From contig DDTF01000039.1 of assembly GCA_002345965.1 (NCBI GenBank), forward strand, positions 269 to 64,268: DNA of 64,000 bases, in the 5' to 3' direction. This stretch comes from Flammeovirgaceae bacterium UBA2371. Lineage in GTDB: Bacteria; Bacteroidota; Bacteroidia; Cytophagales; Cyclobacteriaceae. Under the pieces are notes generated by a model. The model was not told the DNA's origin, ran no database searches, and saw nothing but the letters and a program-made list of their open reading frames with translations. Within the stretch, counting starts at the first letter, position 1; every line of letters begins with the position of its first letter. The position numbers were made by a program, and so were the translations under genes. Below, in pieces: positions 33,748 through 41,680 of this stretch.

Positions 33748-35439
33748 ATGTACGCTGACATTCATTGTTACCCTGGCAAAGTTGCCTACAATTCATCAGT
33801 AATGGCGCTGTCTGGTCTGGACAAAATGCCAATGGACCCCTGGCAAATACCACAATCCAATCTGGAGAATCAGGTAAGAAGTAAACTTGCCAAAGATTAC
33901 AGTCAATGCGACCTGGTGAAAAGTACGCAGGCACGCGTGAAACTAATGTTCGCCTCTCTTTATCCCATCGAAAAAGGATTCTTTATTGGAAATAGAGGAG
34001 GAAGTATTTGCAAGGACATGATCAGCGATTATTTCAGAAGGATTCGCTCGGAAGGAGATGCCTCAGCTATGGATTGGTTAATGCATCTGTTAAGGAAGCA
34101 GCCAGGCATGGAAAATGTGAAGCGATCAGAACTTACATTTTTGCAAAACCAATTTGTGCGTTTGCCATTGGAAAGAATTCAATTTCTGCAAAATGGTCAC
34201 TATGACTATTTTGAAGAATTAAAAAGGGAATATAAATTTTATCGGAGTAAAGCAGGAGAGAAAGTAACGACAACACATAAGTTACAATTGGTGCCACATG
34301 GTCCTCATCGCAAATGGGAGGGCGTGTACCAACTGGCACAAAACGGAGGTGATGTACTTTATCGCTTACGCCCCGACAACGATGACGTTGTAATTGTTCT
34401 CACATTGGAGGGTATTCATTCACTGGGAGTTGGCAATCCTGAAGATGAATTTTTAAGATCCGGAGATACACCAAAGGATGTTAGCGTAGGAAAAATAAAA
34501 AGCAGGATCCGTCAGTTGAAGGGAGAAGAGAGTCTTGATGACCTCACGCTAAAAAGATGGGATCATTGTCCTTTTTACATCACCTTTGCCAGCCATTTTA
34601 ACAATACACTATGCGGGCATGCCCATAGCCTCCCATCCATGTCGCGCTTTATCTATGACCAGCGCAAAAACATGGACAGAGGCTTTTTAAAAAATGCCAC
34701 GTATAGTGTAATGCGTGAATTATTAAGCCTGGATGATGGCCTGGAGAATAATGGATCAAGAAGAATTCTTATAGATGTAAAGAACATGAGTGCTGCTTCG
34801 CGGCAGGATTTTTACAAGAACATCATTCGTCCTTTTAATCGAAAAGCCGAAAACGCCATCTCTAAAATACCCATCATCGCTAGTCAGGTAGGCTATTCGG
34901 GAGTTGATGAATTAGAAACTCTCATCCAAAATGCAAAGGCAGGCAAGGAAGAGGATGACTTTCAGGTACAGGGCGGATTCAAAGCCTGGAATATCAATCT
35001 TTGCGATGAAGATGTGATTGAAATTCACGACAGTGAAGGCCTAATTGGTATTTCCCTGGATCAGCAACTTCTCGGTTTTTACCAAAAGTATTGGCTACTC
35101 AATCTACCTCTGCTCTCCACAGAAAGAAAAAGAGCAAGAACATTGTTGGCCCGCACATTAGAGCAGTTCATTCACATTCCATTCGATTACAATCTGAAAG
35201 AACCCATGCGAATCTGGGACATCCTTTGCATTGGAACTGGTTTTGATGGCGCCAACAATCCATTAACAGGATATTCTACTGTATTAGACATGAACAGGCT
35301 TGAAGATGACTTGATACAAATTTTGCATCGTATGAGAAGAGAAAGGCCGCGATGGTTTGGAAATCAATCACCCGAAAATCTAGCCAGAAAAATCTGTTTT
35401 GAAAATGCATACGATTTTGTTGTAAAACACTATAGGTAA
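33748..35439 (+). CDS. Peptidase M19 (membrane dipeptidase)-like protein, metal site not conserved
   Basis: 563 residues, no signal peptide. Landmarks of renal-dipeptidase-type enzymes can be traced: YADIHCY (3-8), LTLEGIHSLG (218-227), FASHFNNTLCG (280-290), LIDVKNMS (341-348), IIASQVG (376-382) and IGTGFDGANNP (495-505). By eye, only His6, Glu221 and His283 are kept; the expected Asp, His, His and Asp are Tyr8, Asn346, Gln380 and Gly498. It is much longer than typical M19 enzymes (350-420 residues). It may be a non-catalytic or re-purposed member. It lies among two-component genes. Confidence 0.7.
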   Translation: MYADIHCYPGKVAYNSSVMALSGLDKMPMDPWQIPQSNLENQVRSKLAKDYSQCDLVKSTQARVKLMFASLYPIEKGFFIGNRGGSICKDMISDYFRRIRSEGDASAMDWLMHLLRKQPGMENVKRSELTFLQNQFVRLPLERIQFLQNGHYDYFEELKREYKFYRSKAGEKVTTTHKLQLVPHGPHRKWEGVYQLAQNGGDVLYRLRPDNDDVVIVLTLEGIHSLGVGNPEDEFLRSGDTPKDVSVGKIKSRIRQLKGEESLDDLTLKRWDHCPFYITFASHFNNTLCGHAHSLPSMSRFIYDQRKNMDRGFLKNATYSVMRELLSLDDGLENNGSRRILIDVKNMSAASRQDFYKNIIRPFNRKAENAISKIPIIASQVGYSGVDELETLIQNAKAGKEEDDFQVQGGFKAWNINLCDEDVIEIHDSEGLIGISLDQQLLGFYQKYWLLNLPLLSTERKRARTLLARTLEQFIHIPFDYNLKEPMRIWDILCIGTGFDGANNPLTGYSTVLDMNRLEDDLIQILHRMRRERPRWFGNQSPENLARKICFENAYDFVVKHYR

Positions 35440-35446
35440 ATATACA

Positions 35447-35470
35447 CAAGGATAGTAAAGCTGATCCTTG
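35447..35470 (+). other. Stem-loop after the M19-like gene
   Basis: CAAGGAT (35447-35453) and ATCCTTG (35464-35470) pair around a 10-nt loop and are followed by A residues, not T. It may stabilise the 3' end but is not a classical terminator. Confidence 0.35.
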
Positions 35471-35605
35471 AAAAAACATCCGCTGGTTCTTTGTACTCAT
35501 ATTTCGTTGGCTTATGCAATTCACAAAGAGACCATCTGCCTACCCAGCAACCCCTGCTACTACACCGATCATCAATTTCTCTGTTTTCTCATTAATGTTT
35601 ATGCT

Positions 35606-36745
35606 ATGAAAACAGCAAGGGAGAATTTGAAAATATTGATCATCGAAGACATGGAAGATGACGTGGAACTGGTAAAGCGTGTGCTCACAAAAGAAGGAAT
35701 CCCTTTTACAATATACTGCGTTGATCAAAGAGATGAATACTTAAAAGGTTTAATGGAATTCAAACCAAATGTAATCCTCTCCGATCATTCTTTGCCTCAG
35801 TTCAATTCAGTGGAAGCATTGGAAATATGCCATCGAATTGGAGTTGATGTACCCTTTATTTTAGTGACTGGTACTGTTTCGGAAGAATTTGCTGTTAACT
35901 GCCTTAAAAATGGCGCAGATAATTATGTGCTAAAAGGAAATCTAAGTCGATTACCCTCAGCCATTTTAAATGCACTGAAACAGCGTGAGATTGAGAAAAA
36001 CCGAAAAAAGGCTGAAAGAGAACTACATAAACAAAACCAAATATTAGTCAAAGTCAATAATGAACTGGACAGATTCGTGTACAGTGTTTCACACAATCTT
36101 CGGTCACCATTAATGTCAGTGCAAGGATTACTAAACATTGCGCGGAAAGAAGTAGAGCAAAACAGTGTGGCCCGTCTAAATGAATACTTTGATATGATGG
36201 ATGCAAGCATCGACAAACTGGACAATACCCTCAAAGAGATACTTGACTACTCAAAAAATGCTCGTGTAGATATTGAAATTGGTTCAATAAATGTAAAAGA
36301 AATGTTGGTGGCTTGTATTGACAAGTTAAAGTACATCACTGGGGCCGATCAATTAAAAACCAACATTATAATTGATGGCAGCGAATCCATTTATTGCGAT
36401 TTTTTCAGATTAAATGTGATCTTTATTAATCTCATTTCCAATGCCATCAATTACAGAGACATCAACAAAGAAACAAATACGTTGTTGATTACAGTACGCA
36501 CCTTCCCCTACAAAACATCGCTTACATTTCAAGACAATGGCATTGGAATTTTTTCAGATTTGAAAGATAAGGTTTTTGAAATGTTCTACCGTGCTTCGGA
36601 TAGAAGTAATGGCTCCGGACTCGGCTTATACATTGTAAAGGAAACAATAGATAAACTTGAAGGAAAAGTATCCATTGATTCTCAAATCGGAATAGGCACA
36701 ACGGTGGAAATAGATATTCCTTTTGGTGTTAATTCTGTCAGATAA
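35606..36745 (+). CDS. Receiver-histidine kinase hybrid
   Basis: 379 residues from ATG 35606; the open frame reaches 35468, but the receiver begins only here. An N-terminal receiver has acidic EDMEDD (14-19), phospho-acceptor Asp60 in ILSDHSLPQFN and YVLKGN. HisKA follows with VYSVSHNLRSPL (His163), then an HATPase domain with the N-box NVIFINLISNAINY, DNGIGI and GLGLYIVKETI. With no membrane segment it is a cytosolic relay kinase driven through its own receiver. Its likely partner is the single-domain receiver 43 bp downstream. Confidence 0.93.
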   Translation: MKTARENLKILIIEDMEDDVELVKRVLTKEGIPFTIYCVDQRDEYLKGLMEFKPNVILSDHSLPQFNSVEALEICHRIGVDVPFILVTGTVSEEFAVNCLKNGADNYVLKGNLSRLPSAILNALKQREIEKNRKKAERELHKQNQILVKVNNELDRFVYSVSHNLRSPLMSVQGLLNIARKEVEQNSVARLNEYFDMMDASIDKLDNTLKEILDYSKNARVDIEIGSINVKEMLVACIDKLKYITGADQLKTNIIIDGSESIYCDFFRLNVIFINLISNAINYRDINKETNTLLITVRTFPYKTSLTFQDNGIGIFSDLKDKVFEMFYRASDRSNGSGLGLYIVKETIDKLEGKVSIDSQIGIGTTVEIDIPFGVNSVR

Positions 36746-36788
36746 TCAAAAAAATAGTATCATCTTCGTAGTTATAATCACGCACCCA

Positions 36789-37175
36789 ATGAATAAGAAT
36801 GTTCTGTTGGTAGATGATGACAAAATCTGCAATTTCATAACAGAGGCTACTTTAAACCGTCTGGGAGTCGCAAAACAAATTCACTCTGCACTCAATGGAA
36901 AAGAGGCTCTTGATCTTATCAACGGCTATTTTCAGGGGGACTTAGCCATTCCAGATGTTATTTTTCTTGACTTGAACATGCCCATCATGGATGGATTTCA
37001 ATTCATTGAAGCTTTCAAGAGATTGGAATTCCCTAAAAAAGAAAACATATTAATTATCGTGCTTACCTCATCAGTAAACCCGGAAGACATTCAACGGGTA
37101 AAAACACTGGGTGTTGACTATTACCTGACCAAACCCATTAGTGAAGAGAAGATTTTAGCATTGTTGAAAAATTAG
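36789..37175 (+). CDS. Single-domain response regulator (CheY/Rcp1-like)
   Basis: 128 residues, start ATG 36789. LLVDDDKICNFI gives the acidic cluster, Asp61 in VIFLDLNMPIMDGF is the phospho-acceptor, and Lys in YLTKPIS completes the site. There is no output domain, so it passes phosphate or binds a partner protein. It follows the receiver-kinase hybrid and probably receives phosphate from it. Confidence 0.93.
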   Translation: MNKNVLLVDDDKICNFITEATLNRLGVAKQIHSALNGKEALDLINGYFQGDLAIPDVIFLDLNMPIMDGFQFIEAFKRLEFPKKENILIIVLTSSVNPEDIQRVKTLGVDYYLTKPISEEKILALLKN

Positions 37176-37366
37176 CTTTCACCGTACAATTTTTGCTTGA
37201 AGTAGTACTTTAAGTCTTTTCCCTCGATTTGCATGTTCTGTGCAATTGAACAGCAGAATTTGCTGGCTATATATTACCTGAGTATTGTTTTTAGGTTATA
37301 AGGTCCATAACATCTTGAACCGCACCCGATTATTTTACGTTATTAGCTAAGTAACCACTACACAAA

Positions 37367-37567
37367 ATGAAAAGTTTACCCAAAATCGCTATCCAGGCGT
37401 CCTTGGATGAGCTTGACGGACTTCAGGCAGAACAGGTCTTGCTTTACATTAAAAGGCTACTCAACAAGCCTCGCAAGAACCGAAACTATTATGAACTAAA
37501 ACAGGAGGCCATGAAGGAAATTCGTCAGGCACTGAATGAGGACAAACGCCTAAAAATGTCGGCTTAA
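37367..37567 (+). CDS. Small helical hypothetical protein (66 aa)
   Basis: 66 residues, basic and mostly helical: LDELDGLQAEQVLLYIKRLLNKPRKNRNYYELKQEAMKEIRQAL. The size and charge recall antitoxin or DNA-binding adaptor proteins, but no toxin gene is adjacent. The preceding 190 bp from the receiver gene hold nothing else that I can support. The function is unknown. Confidence 0.55.
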   Translation: MKSLPKIAIQASLDELDGLQAEQVLLYIKRLLNKPRKNRNYYELKQEAMKEIRQALNEDKRLKMSA

Positions 37568-37597
37568 CCTTACTGGGTGGAGCTAATTTGCTCATTT

Positions 37598-37615
37598 CGG
37601 TATGGAGTTATACCG
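37598..37615 (+). other. Short hairpin between the 66-aa gene and the HisA-like gene
   Basis: CGGTAT (37598-37603) pairs with ATACCG (37610-37615) with a 6-nt loop. A run of eight T follows only after about 20 nt, so it is a weak terminator candidate for the + strand. Confidence 0.3.
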
Positions 37616-37664
37616 GTCAGGTATTGCGTTCACTTTTTTTTAAATGCTGCGTGAAGATTGATCC

Positions 37665-38408
37665 TTAACTTTCGTTTTTAACGAGAAAATGTTCGAGGTC
37701 TTTTAGTTTTAAAACACCCTCATAATAAGCCTTACCAAAAATTACTGCATACAAACCAAGCTCATCCAGGCGTTTGATATCGTCTATACCCCTTACCCCT
37801 CCACTTGCCAAAATTTGTAAGTCAGGGAATTGTGTGCGTATTTCCTGATAGTAAGAAAATGCAGGACCTTCCAGTACTCCATCCCTCGATACATCCGTTG
37901 ACTTTACATATTTAAGACCGTCATCATAAAATCTCTGAATGTGATCAAATAAAGTGATCTCAGAGCGTTTGAGCCAGCTGCGAAAAGCGATGTGTTTTGA
38001 ATTGATGTCAACAACATCTGCCCCCAAAGTCATCTTTTCCCTACCATAGGAAACTAGCCATGAAGTAAAAAGCTGAGGATTGGTGACCGCAATACTAGCA
38101 ACTGTAACTTGGGATGCTCCATATTCGAATGCTTTACCTACATCACCATCAGTTGAAACTCCACCGGTAAAATCTATTTGCAAACCCGTGTAGGCAGACA
38201 TGGCCTCCAGCACATGGTAGTTTTTAGGGCTACCCTTCTCTGCGCCATCCAAATCAACAAGATGTATTTTTTCAATGCCGCTGTCTTGAAATCGCTTTGC
38301 AAGATCAAGTGGATTCTCATCATATGCCTTTTCACTGGCCGGATCTCCTTTTCTCATTTTCACTACCTTGCCTCCTCTGATAGCAATTGATGGTATTACT
38401 TGAATCAT
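37665..38408 (-). CDS. HisA-like (beta/alpha)8-barrel protein lacking the N-terminal catalytic Asp
   Basis: 247 residues with the HisA/HisF barrel pattern: HLVDLDGAEKG, TGGVSTDGD, ASIAVTN, LGADVVDINSKHIAFRSW, KSTDVSRDGVLEGP, LASGGVRGIDD and VIFGKAYYEG. HisA isomerises ProFAR in histidine synthesis using an Asp at the end of the first strand (Asp8 in Thermotoga maritima) and a second Asp (Asp127). Here the first motif is IPSIAIRGGKV with Ala9 at that place, while Asp131, Thr171 and Asp172 are kept. No other his genes are near. It may act on another phosphoribosyl substrate or not be an isomerase. Confidence 0.8.
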   Translation of the reverse strand: MIQVIPSIAIRGGKVVKMRKGDPASEKAYDENPLDLAKRFQDSGIEKIHLVDLDGAEKGSPKNYHVLEAMSAYTGLQIDFTGGVSTDGDVGKAFEYGASQVTVASIAVTNPQLFTSWLVSYGREKMTLGADVVDINSKHIAFRSWLKRSEITLFDHIQRFYDDGLKYVKSTDVSRDGVLEGPAFSYYQEIRTQFPDLQILASGGVRGIDDIKRLDELGLYAVIFGKAYYEGVLKLKDLEHFLVKNES

Positions 38409-38547
38409 TCTAATTATCTCTTTTTTAAAATTTTAAATGCAAGGACCTAAGATACAACCTGGTTTCCAAAGTTTTTAGAAAAGTTTGGAGATTTTGGGCT
38501 GGATGGCAATGAATTTGCTTTTACCTTTAAATGAATAAACCCCGGGT

Positions 38548-40251
38548 ATGAATAAGTTTTTAGTTTTTCTGTTGTTGCTTCAATCCGGACAACTTTTTGC
38601 CCAGGCAAGGTTAAGAAAACTTCCGGGTACCATTAATCATCCGGCAATCAACGTAAGCGCTCCGTACATCAGTCTCGATGGCAATACGCTTGTCTTCATT
38701 TCCGACAATTCCGATGAGAATCAACTGACCATGTTTTATACCACTAAAAAAGACGCGGTCAATTGGAAGGAGCCTGTAATGATGCCAAAAACTGTGAATA
38801 ATAGACTCAACTATTTGCACGGTTTTGCCCTTAGTGCTGATGGAAAAAGTTTATACCTGTCAAGTTTAAAATCGGGTGGATTGGGAGGATTTGACATTTT
38901 AGTAAGCCAATTAAAGGGAGCCATTTGGAGCGAACCCATCAATCTTGGCTTACCAATTAATAGTCTTGGTCAGGAGGCTTGTCCTTCATTGGCCCCAGAC
39001 GAATCGGCACTGTATTTTATGCGGTGCGACAAGATGGATCAGAAAAGCGCTTCGGGTTGCAAAATTTTAGTTTCTAAAAAATCCAGATTGGGTAAATGGG
39101 AGACTCCCGTGGAACTGCCTGATTTCATCAATACAGGAAATTCACAGGCTCCTCGAATTTTAGGAGACGGGGAGACTTTGATCTTTTCATCAGATCAACT
39201 TCCGCAAAATAAAGGCGGAATGGATCTTTACATGACCCGTTTGGAAGGCGATCGTTGGACTGAGCCACTGCCACTTACATTTGCCAATACCGCAAAGGAC
39301 GATCAGTATGTAAGCGCTACCAGTCTGGGCAGGTACCTGCTAAAGGATCAGCCAGGCCAGAGAACCAATGAAATTGTAGAAATACTTTTTCCTCCTGATT
39401 TAAAACCTAAGGCAACGGTTAAAATTGAGGGGATTGTAAAAGGATTGGAAAATCCCTCTTCGCCTTACATTGCTGTTTTTGATCTAAAAGATCAGAAAAG
39501 GGTTTATAATGGAAGGCCAGAAAAAAATGGAACATTTACATTCTACCTTAAAGAAGGGGCAGTCTATGATCTTTCTATAGAACCCGAGAAAGATGAATAT
39601 ACTTTTTTTTCCAAAATCTATGATTTTACGGGCGACCAAGTGCCCATGACAGACCAAGTGGACGCTTTCATAACACCTATCGCAAAGGGCACGGAAATAG
39701 ATCTTGGCATTTCTTATAAACCCCGGACATCCAATCTAAGTGATGCCTCTACGCAAAGTTTGCGCAGGTTAAGCAGGATGGTAAAAGGAAACCCCAACAG
39801 AAAATTTACGATTGATGTTTTATTACAAGGCTACGTTTCTGACTCCCTGAAGTCAGATCCAGACCTCACGGAGATACATATTGACACCCTGCATTTCAAG
39901 GTACAAAAACTCGTTCCGGATACAGTAAAGCTTGATTCTTTATTGACGGTAATGAATAAGCGTGATTCGTTGAACAGACTTCAGCCAGACTCAACACGTG
40001 TTGCTGCTGATAACTTTAAATTTCAAATTGATTCCATCCGAAAGACAGCCTACAAAAAAATAATGGTCGACTCTATGGCCATAAAAAGAACCTATCACAA
40101 CAACCGTACAGAAGCACAGGCAAAAACCATTGTTAACTACTTAATCAATGAAGGCGCATTACCATCCAATCTTAGCTACTCCAACAGGGCAATAGTAGAA
40201 CCGATTAGGGATAACAGAAAAACAATTGTAAAAGTAAAAGTTACTCAATAG
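38548..40251 (+). CDS. Exported PD40-repeat protein (OmpA-associated type)
   Basis: 567 residues with a signal peptide (FLVFLLLLQSGQLFAQ). The N-terminal half holds PD40/WD40-like blades: SAPYISLDGNTLVFISDNS, FALSADGKSLYLSSLKSGGLGGFDI, CPSLAPDESALYFM, PRILGDGETLIFSSDQ. A beta-sandwich-like region follows (about 290-380), and the C-terminal part (from about 395) has a helical stretch and YLINEGALPSNLSYSNRAIVEP, similar to the end of OmpA-type periplasmic domains. Such proteins occur in outer-membrane assemblies of Bacteroidota. The exact partner is unknown. Confidence 0.82.
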   Translation: MNKFLVFLLLLQSGQLFAQARLRKLPGTINHPAINVSAPYISLDGNTLVFISDNSDENQLTMFYTTKKDAVNWKEPVMMPKTVNNRLNYLHGFALSADGKSLYLSSLKSGGLGGFDILVSQLKGAIWSEPINLGLPINSLGQEACPSLAPDESALYFMRCDKMDQKSASGCKILVSKKSRLGKWETPVELPDFINTGNSQAPRILGDGETLIFSSDQLPQNKGGMDLYMTRLEGDRWTEPLPLTFANTAKDDQYVSATSLGRYLLKDQPGQRTNEIVEILFPPDLKPKATVKIEGIVKGLENPSSPYIAVFDLKDQKRVYNGRPEKNGTFTFYLKEGAVYDLSIEPEKDEYTFFSKIYDFTGDQVPMTDQVDAFITPIAKGTEIDLGISYKPRTSNLSDASTQSLRRLSRMVKGNPNRKFTIDVLLQGYVSDSLKSDPDLTEIHIDTLHFKVQKLVPDTVKLDSLLTVMNKRDSLNRLQPDSTRVAADNFKFQIDSIRKTAYKKIMVDSMAIKRTYHNNRTEAQAKTIVNYLINEGALPSNLSYSNRAIVEPIRDNRKTIVKVKVTQ

Positions 40252-40254
40252 TAG

Positions 40255-40803
40255 TTAGGCAAGACTGATTGGAACTACCACCACCGTTTTATCCCACATC
40301 AAAATCAGCTCGAAATCTTCTCCGACTTGCTCTATAGAAATCGTAAATTGTTCAAATTCTTTGTCATGGGTTAGCGCTGGTACTTCAACGGTAAGCACAT
40401 CATTTTTAGGATCTCTGTTGGCACTACCATTAAAGTCAACACCCCATTGCCCACTCTCTGTATTGAAAATCACTTTCCAGGATTGCTCTCCGGGAACTGT
40501 CCAGAGAGAATATTTGCCTGCTTTCAAGGATTGGCCTTTAATGATCAGGTTTTTATTTGTCCCAAACACAGTTGCCTCATTGGCCCCTGTTCGCCAAACC
40601 ACGTCATAAGGAACCAACTCACCAAAAATGACTCTCCCTTTTTTATAGGGTCTATTGTAAGCTACGGAAAGCTGTGTGCCGTTTTGATTGTACTCCACAG
40701 TGGCTTCAGGGCTGAAAGTCTTTGTGTAATAGAAACGGATATACGCAAGCACACCCATGAGTATTAGAAAACCAATGCCTGTAACAATCAGAAATTTTTT
40801 CAT
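40255..40803 (-). CDS. DUF2911 family membrane-anchored protein
   Basis: 182 residues from ATG 40803. An N-terminal helix (FLIVTGIGFLILMGVLAYI) anchors a DUF2911 domain: TVEYNQNGTQLSVAYNRPYKKGRVIFGELVPYDVVWRTGANEATVF and KAGKYSLWTVPGEQSWKVIFN. The family is widespread in Bacteroidota and uncharacterised. It converges on the PD40 protein gene with a 3-bp gap. Confidence 0.88.
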   Translation of the reverse strand: MKKFLIVTGIGFLILMGVLAYIRFYYTKTFSPEATVEYNQNGTQLSVAYNRPYKKGRVIFGELVPYDVVWRTGANEATVFGTNKNLIIKGQSLKAGKYSLWTVPGEQSWKVIFNTESGQWGVDFNGSANRDPKNDVLTVEVPALTHDKEFEQFTISIEQVGEDFELILMWDKTVVVVPISLA

Positions 40804-40963
40804 TTTACGACTTTTTTTGAGTGAAATCACTCGACCCCTCAATCAACCCTTCAGGTGCTTAAACCACATACTAAAAGAAATGGTTGCAGAAGCAATTTAT
40901 TTCTTTCTATTAGGTAGATTTCCAAGTATGTAGCTAAATTTACTGTTGAAAAGTAAGAATATT

Positions 40964-41071
40964 ATGCCAGCAATTTCAGTTGTAATAGCCCTTTTTGTTT
41001 TAGCCATTGTTTCACCCTGGATCTTCCCCAATAAGATGGTTAGCAAAAACGAACACGACATAAAGCACTGA
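40964..41071 (+). CDS. Predicted 35-aa single-pass membrane peptide
   Basis: An ATG-to-TGA frame of 36 codons encodes ISVVIALFVLAIVSPWIF as a single hydrophobic helix followed by a polar tail ending EHDIKH. It lies 24 bp upstream of the LOG-family gene in the same direction. The composition is unlike random intergenic translation, but conservation has not been tested. Confidence 0.45.
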   Translation: MPAISVVIALFVLAIVSPWIFPNKMVSKNEHDIKH

Positions 41072-41095
41072 GGCGCTCTTTAGAGACAGCCTCCT

Positions 41096-41638
41096 ATGAA
41101 TATCTGTATCTTTTGCGGTTCAAGCATAGGGGATAACCCCGTTTATCAGGACTCCGTACGTGCCCTGGGCAAAGCCATTGTGGCTACAAACAGCACGCTT
41201 GTGTATGGTGGAGGAAATATAGGTCTTATGGGAGTTATTGCAGATGAGGTTCTGAATAGGGGCGGAAAGGTAATTGGCGTCATTCCGGATTTTCTAATGC
41301 AAAAAGAGCTTGGCCACCAGGGGTTGACACAATTAGAGGTTGTAAAAAGCATGCATGAGCGAAAGAAACGGATGGCAGACCTCTCCGATGCATTTATCGC
41401 GCTACCCGGAGGCTGGGGTACCTTAGATGAATTAGCGGAAATTCTGACCTGGAAACAACTCAACTTGATTTCTCAGCCCGTAGGATTACTGAATGTCAAT
41501 AACTTTTTTGATTTTCTTTGTACACAGATGAAACTGATGGTAGAAGAAGGGTTTCTGCAACAACACCATTTGGATATGTTGATTGTTGAAAAAATACCCC
41601 AAAATCTACTAACCAAACTGGGGGCTACTGCCGTTTAA
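41096..41638 (+). CDS. LOG family protein (TIGR00730, nucleotide 5'-monophosphate nucleosidase type)
   Basis: 180 residues, Rossmann fold. FCGSSIGDNPVY at the start, VYGGGNIGLMG (37-46), MHERKKRMADL and the signature PGGWGTLDE (104-112), where the usual fourth residue can vary, define the lysine-decarboxylase-like/LOG family. Members hydrolyse cytokinin ribotides or AMP to the base and ribose 5-phosphate. The catalytic Arg and Glu are present. The physiological substrate here is unknown. Confidence 0.92.
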   Translation: MNICIFCGSSIGDNPVYQDSVRALGKAIVATNSTLVYGGGNIGLMGVIADEVLNRGGKVIGVIPDFLMQKELGHQGLTQLEVVKSMHERKKRMADLSDAFIALPGGWGTLDELAEILTWKQLNLISQPVGLLNVNNFFDFLCTQMKLMVEEGFLQQHHLDMLIVEKIPQNLLTKLGATAV

Positions 41639-41680
41639 ATTCCTAATTTTTCAATAGTTTTAGAAGCCTTAGGACTGCCT

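Noticed and set aside
37233..37301. 22-codon frame between the receiver and the 66-aa gene
   Set aside because: It is short, with no motif, and does not stand out from chance; not called.
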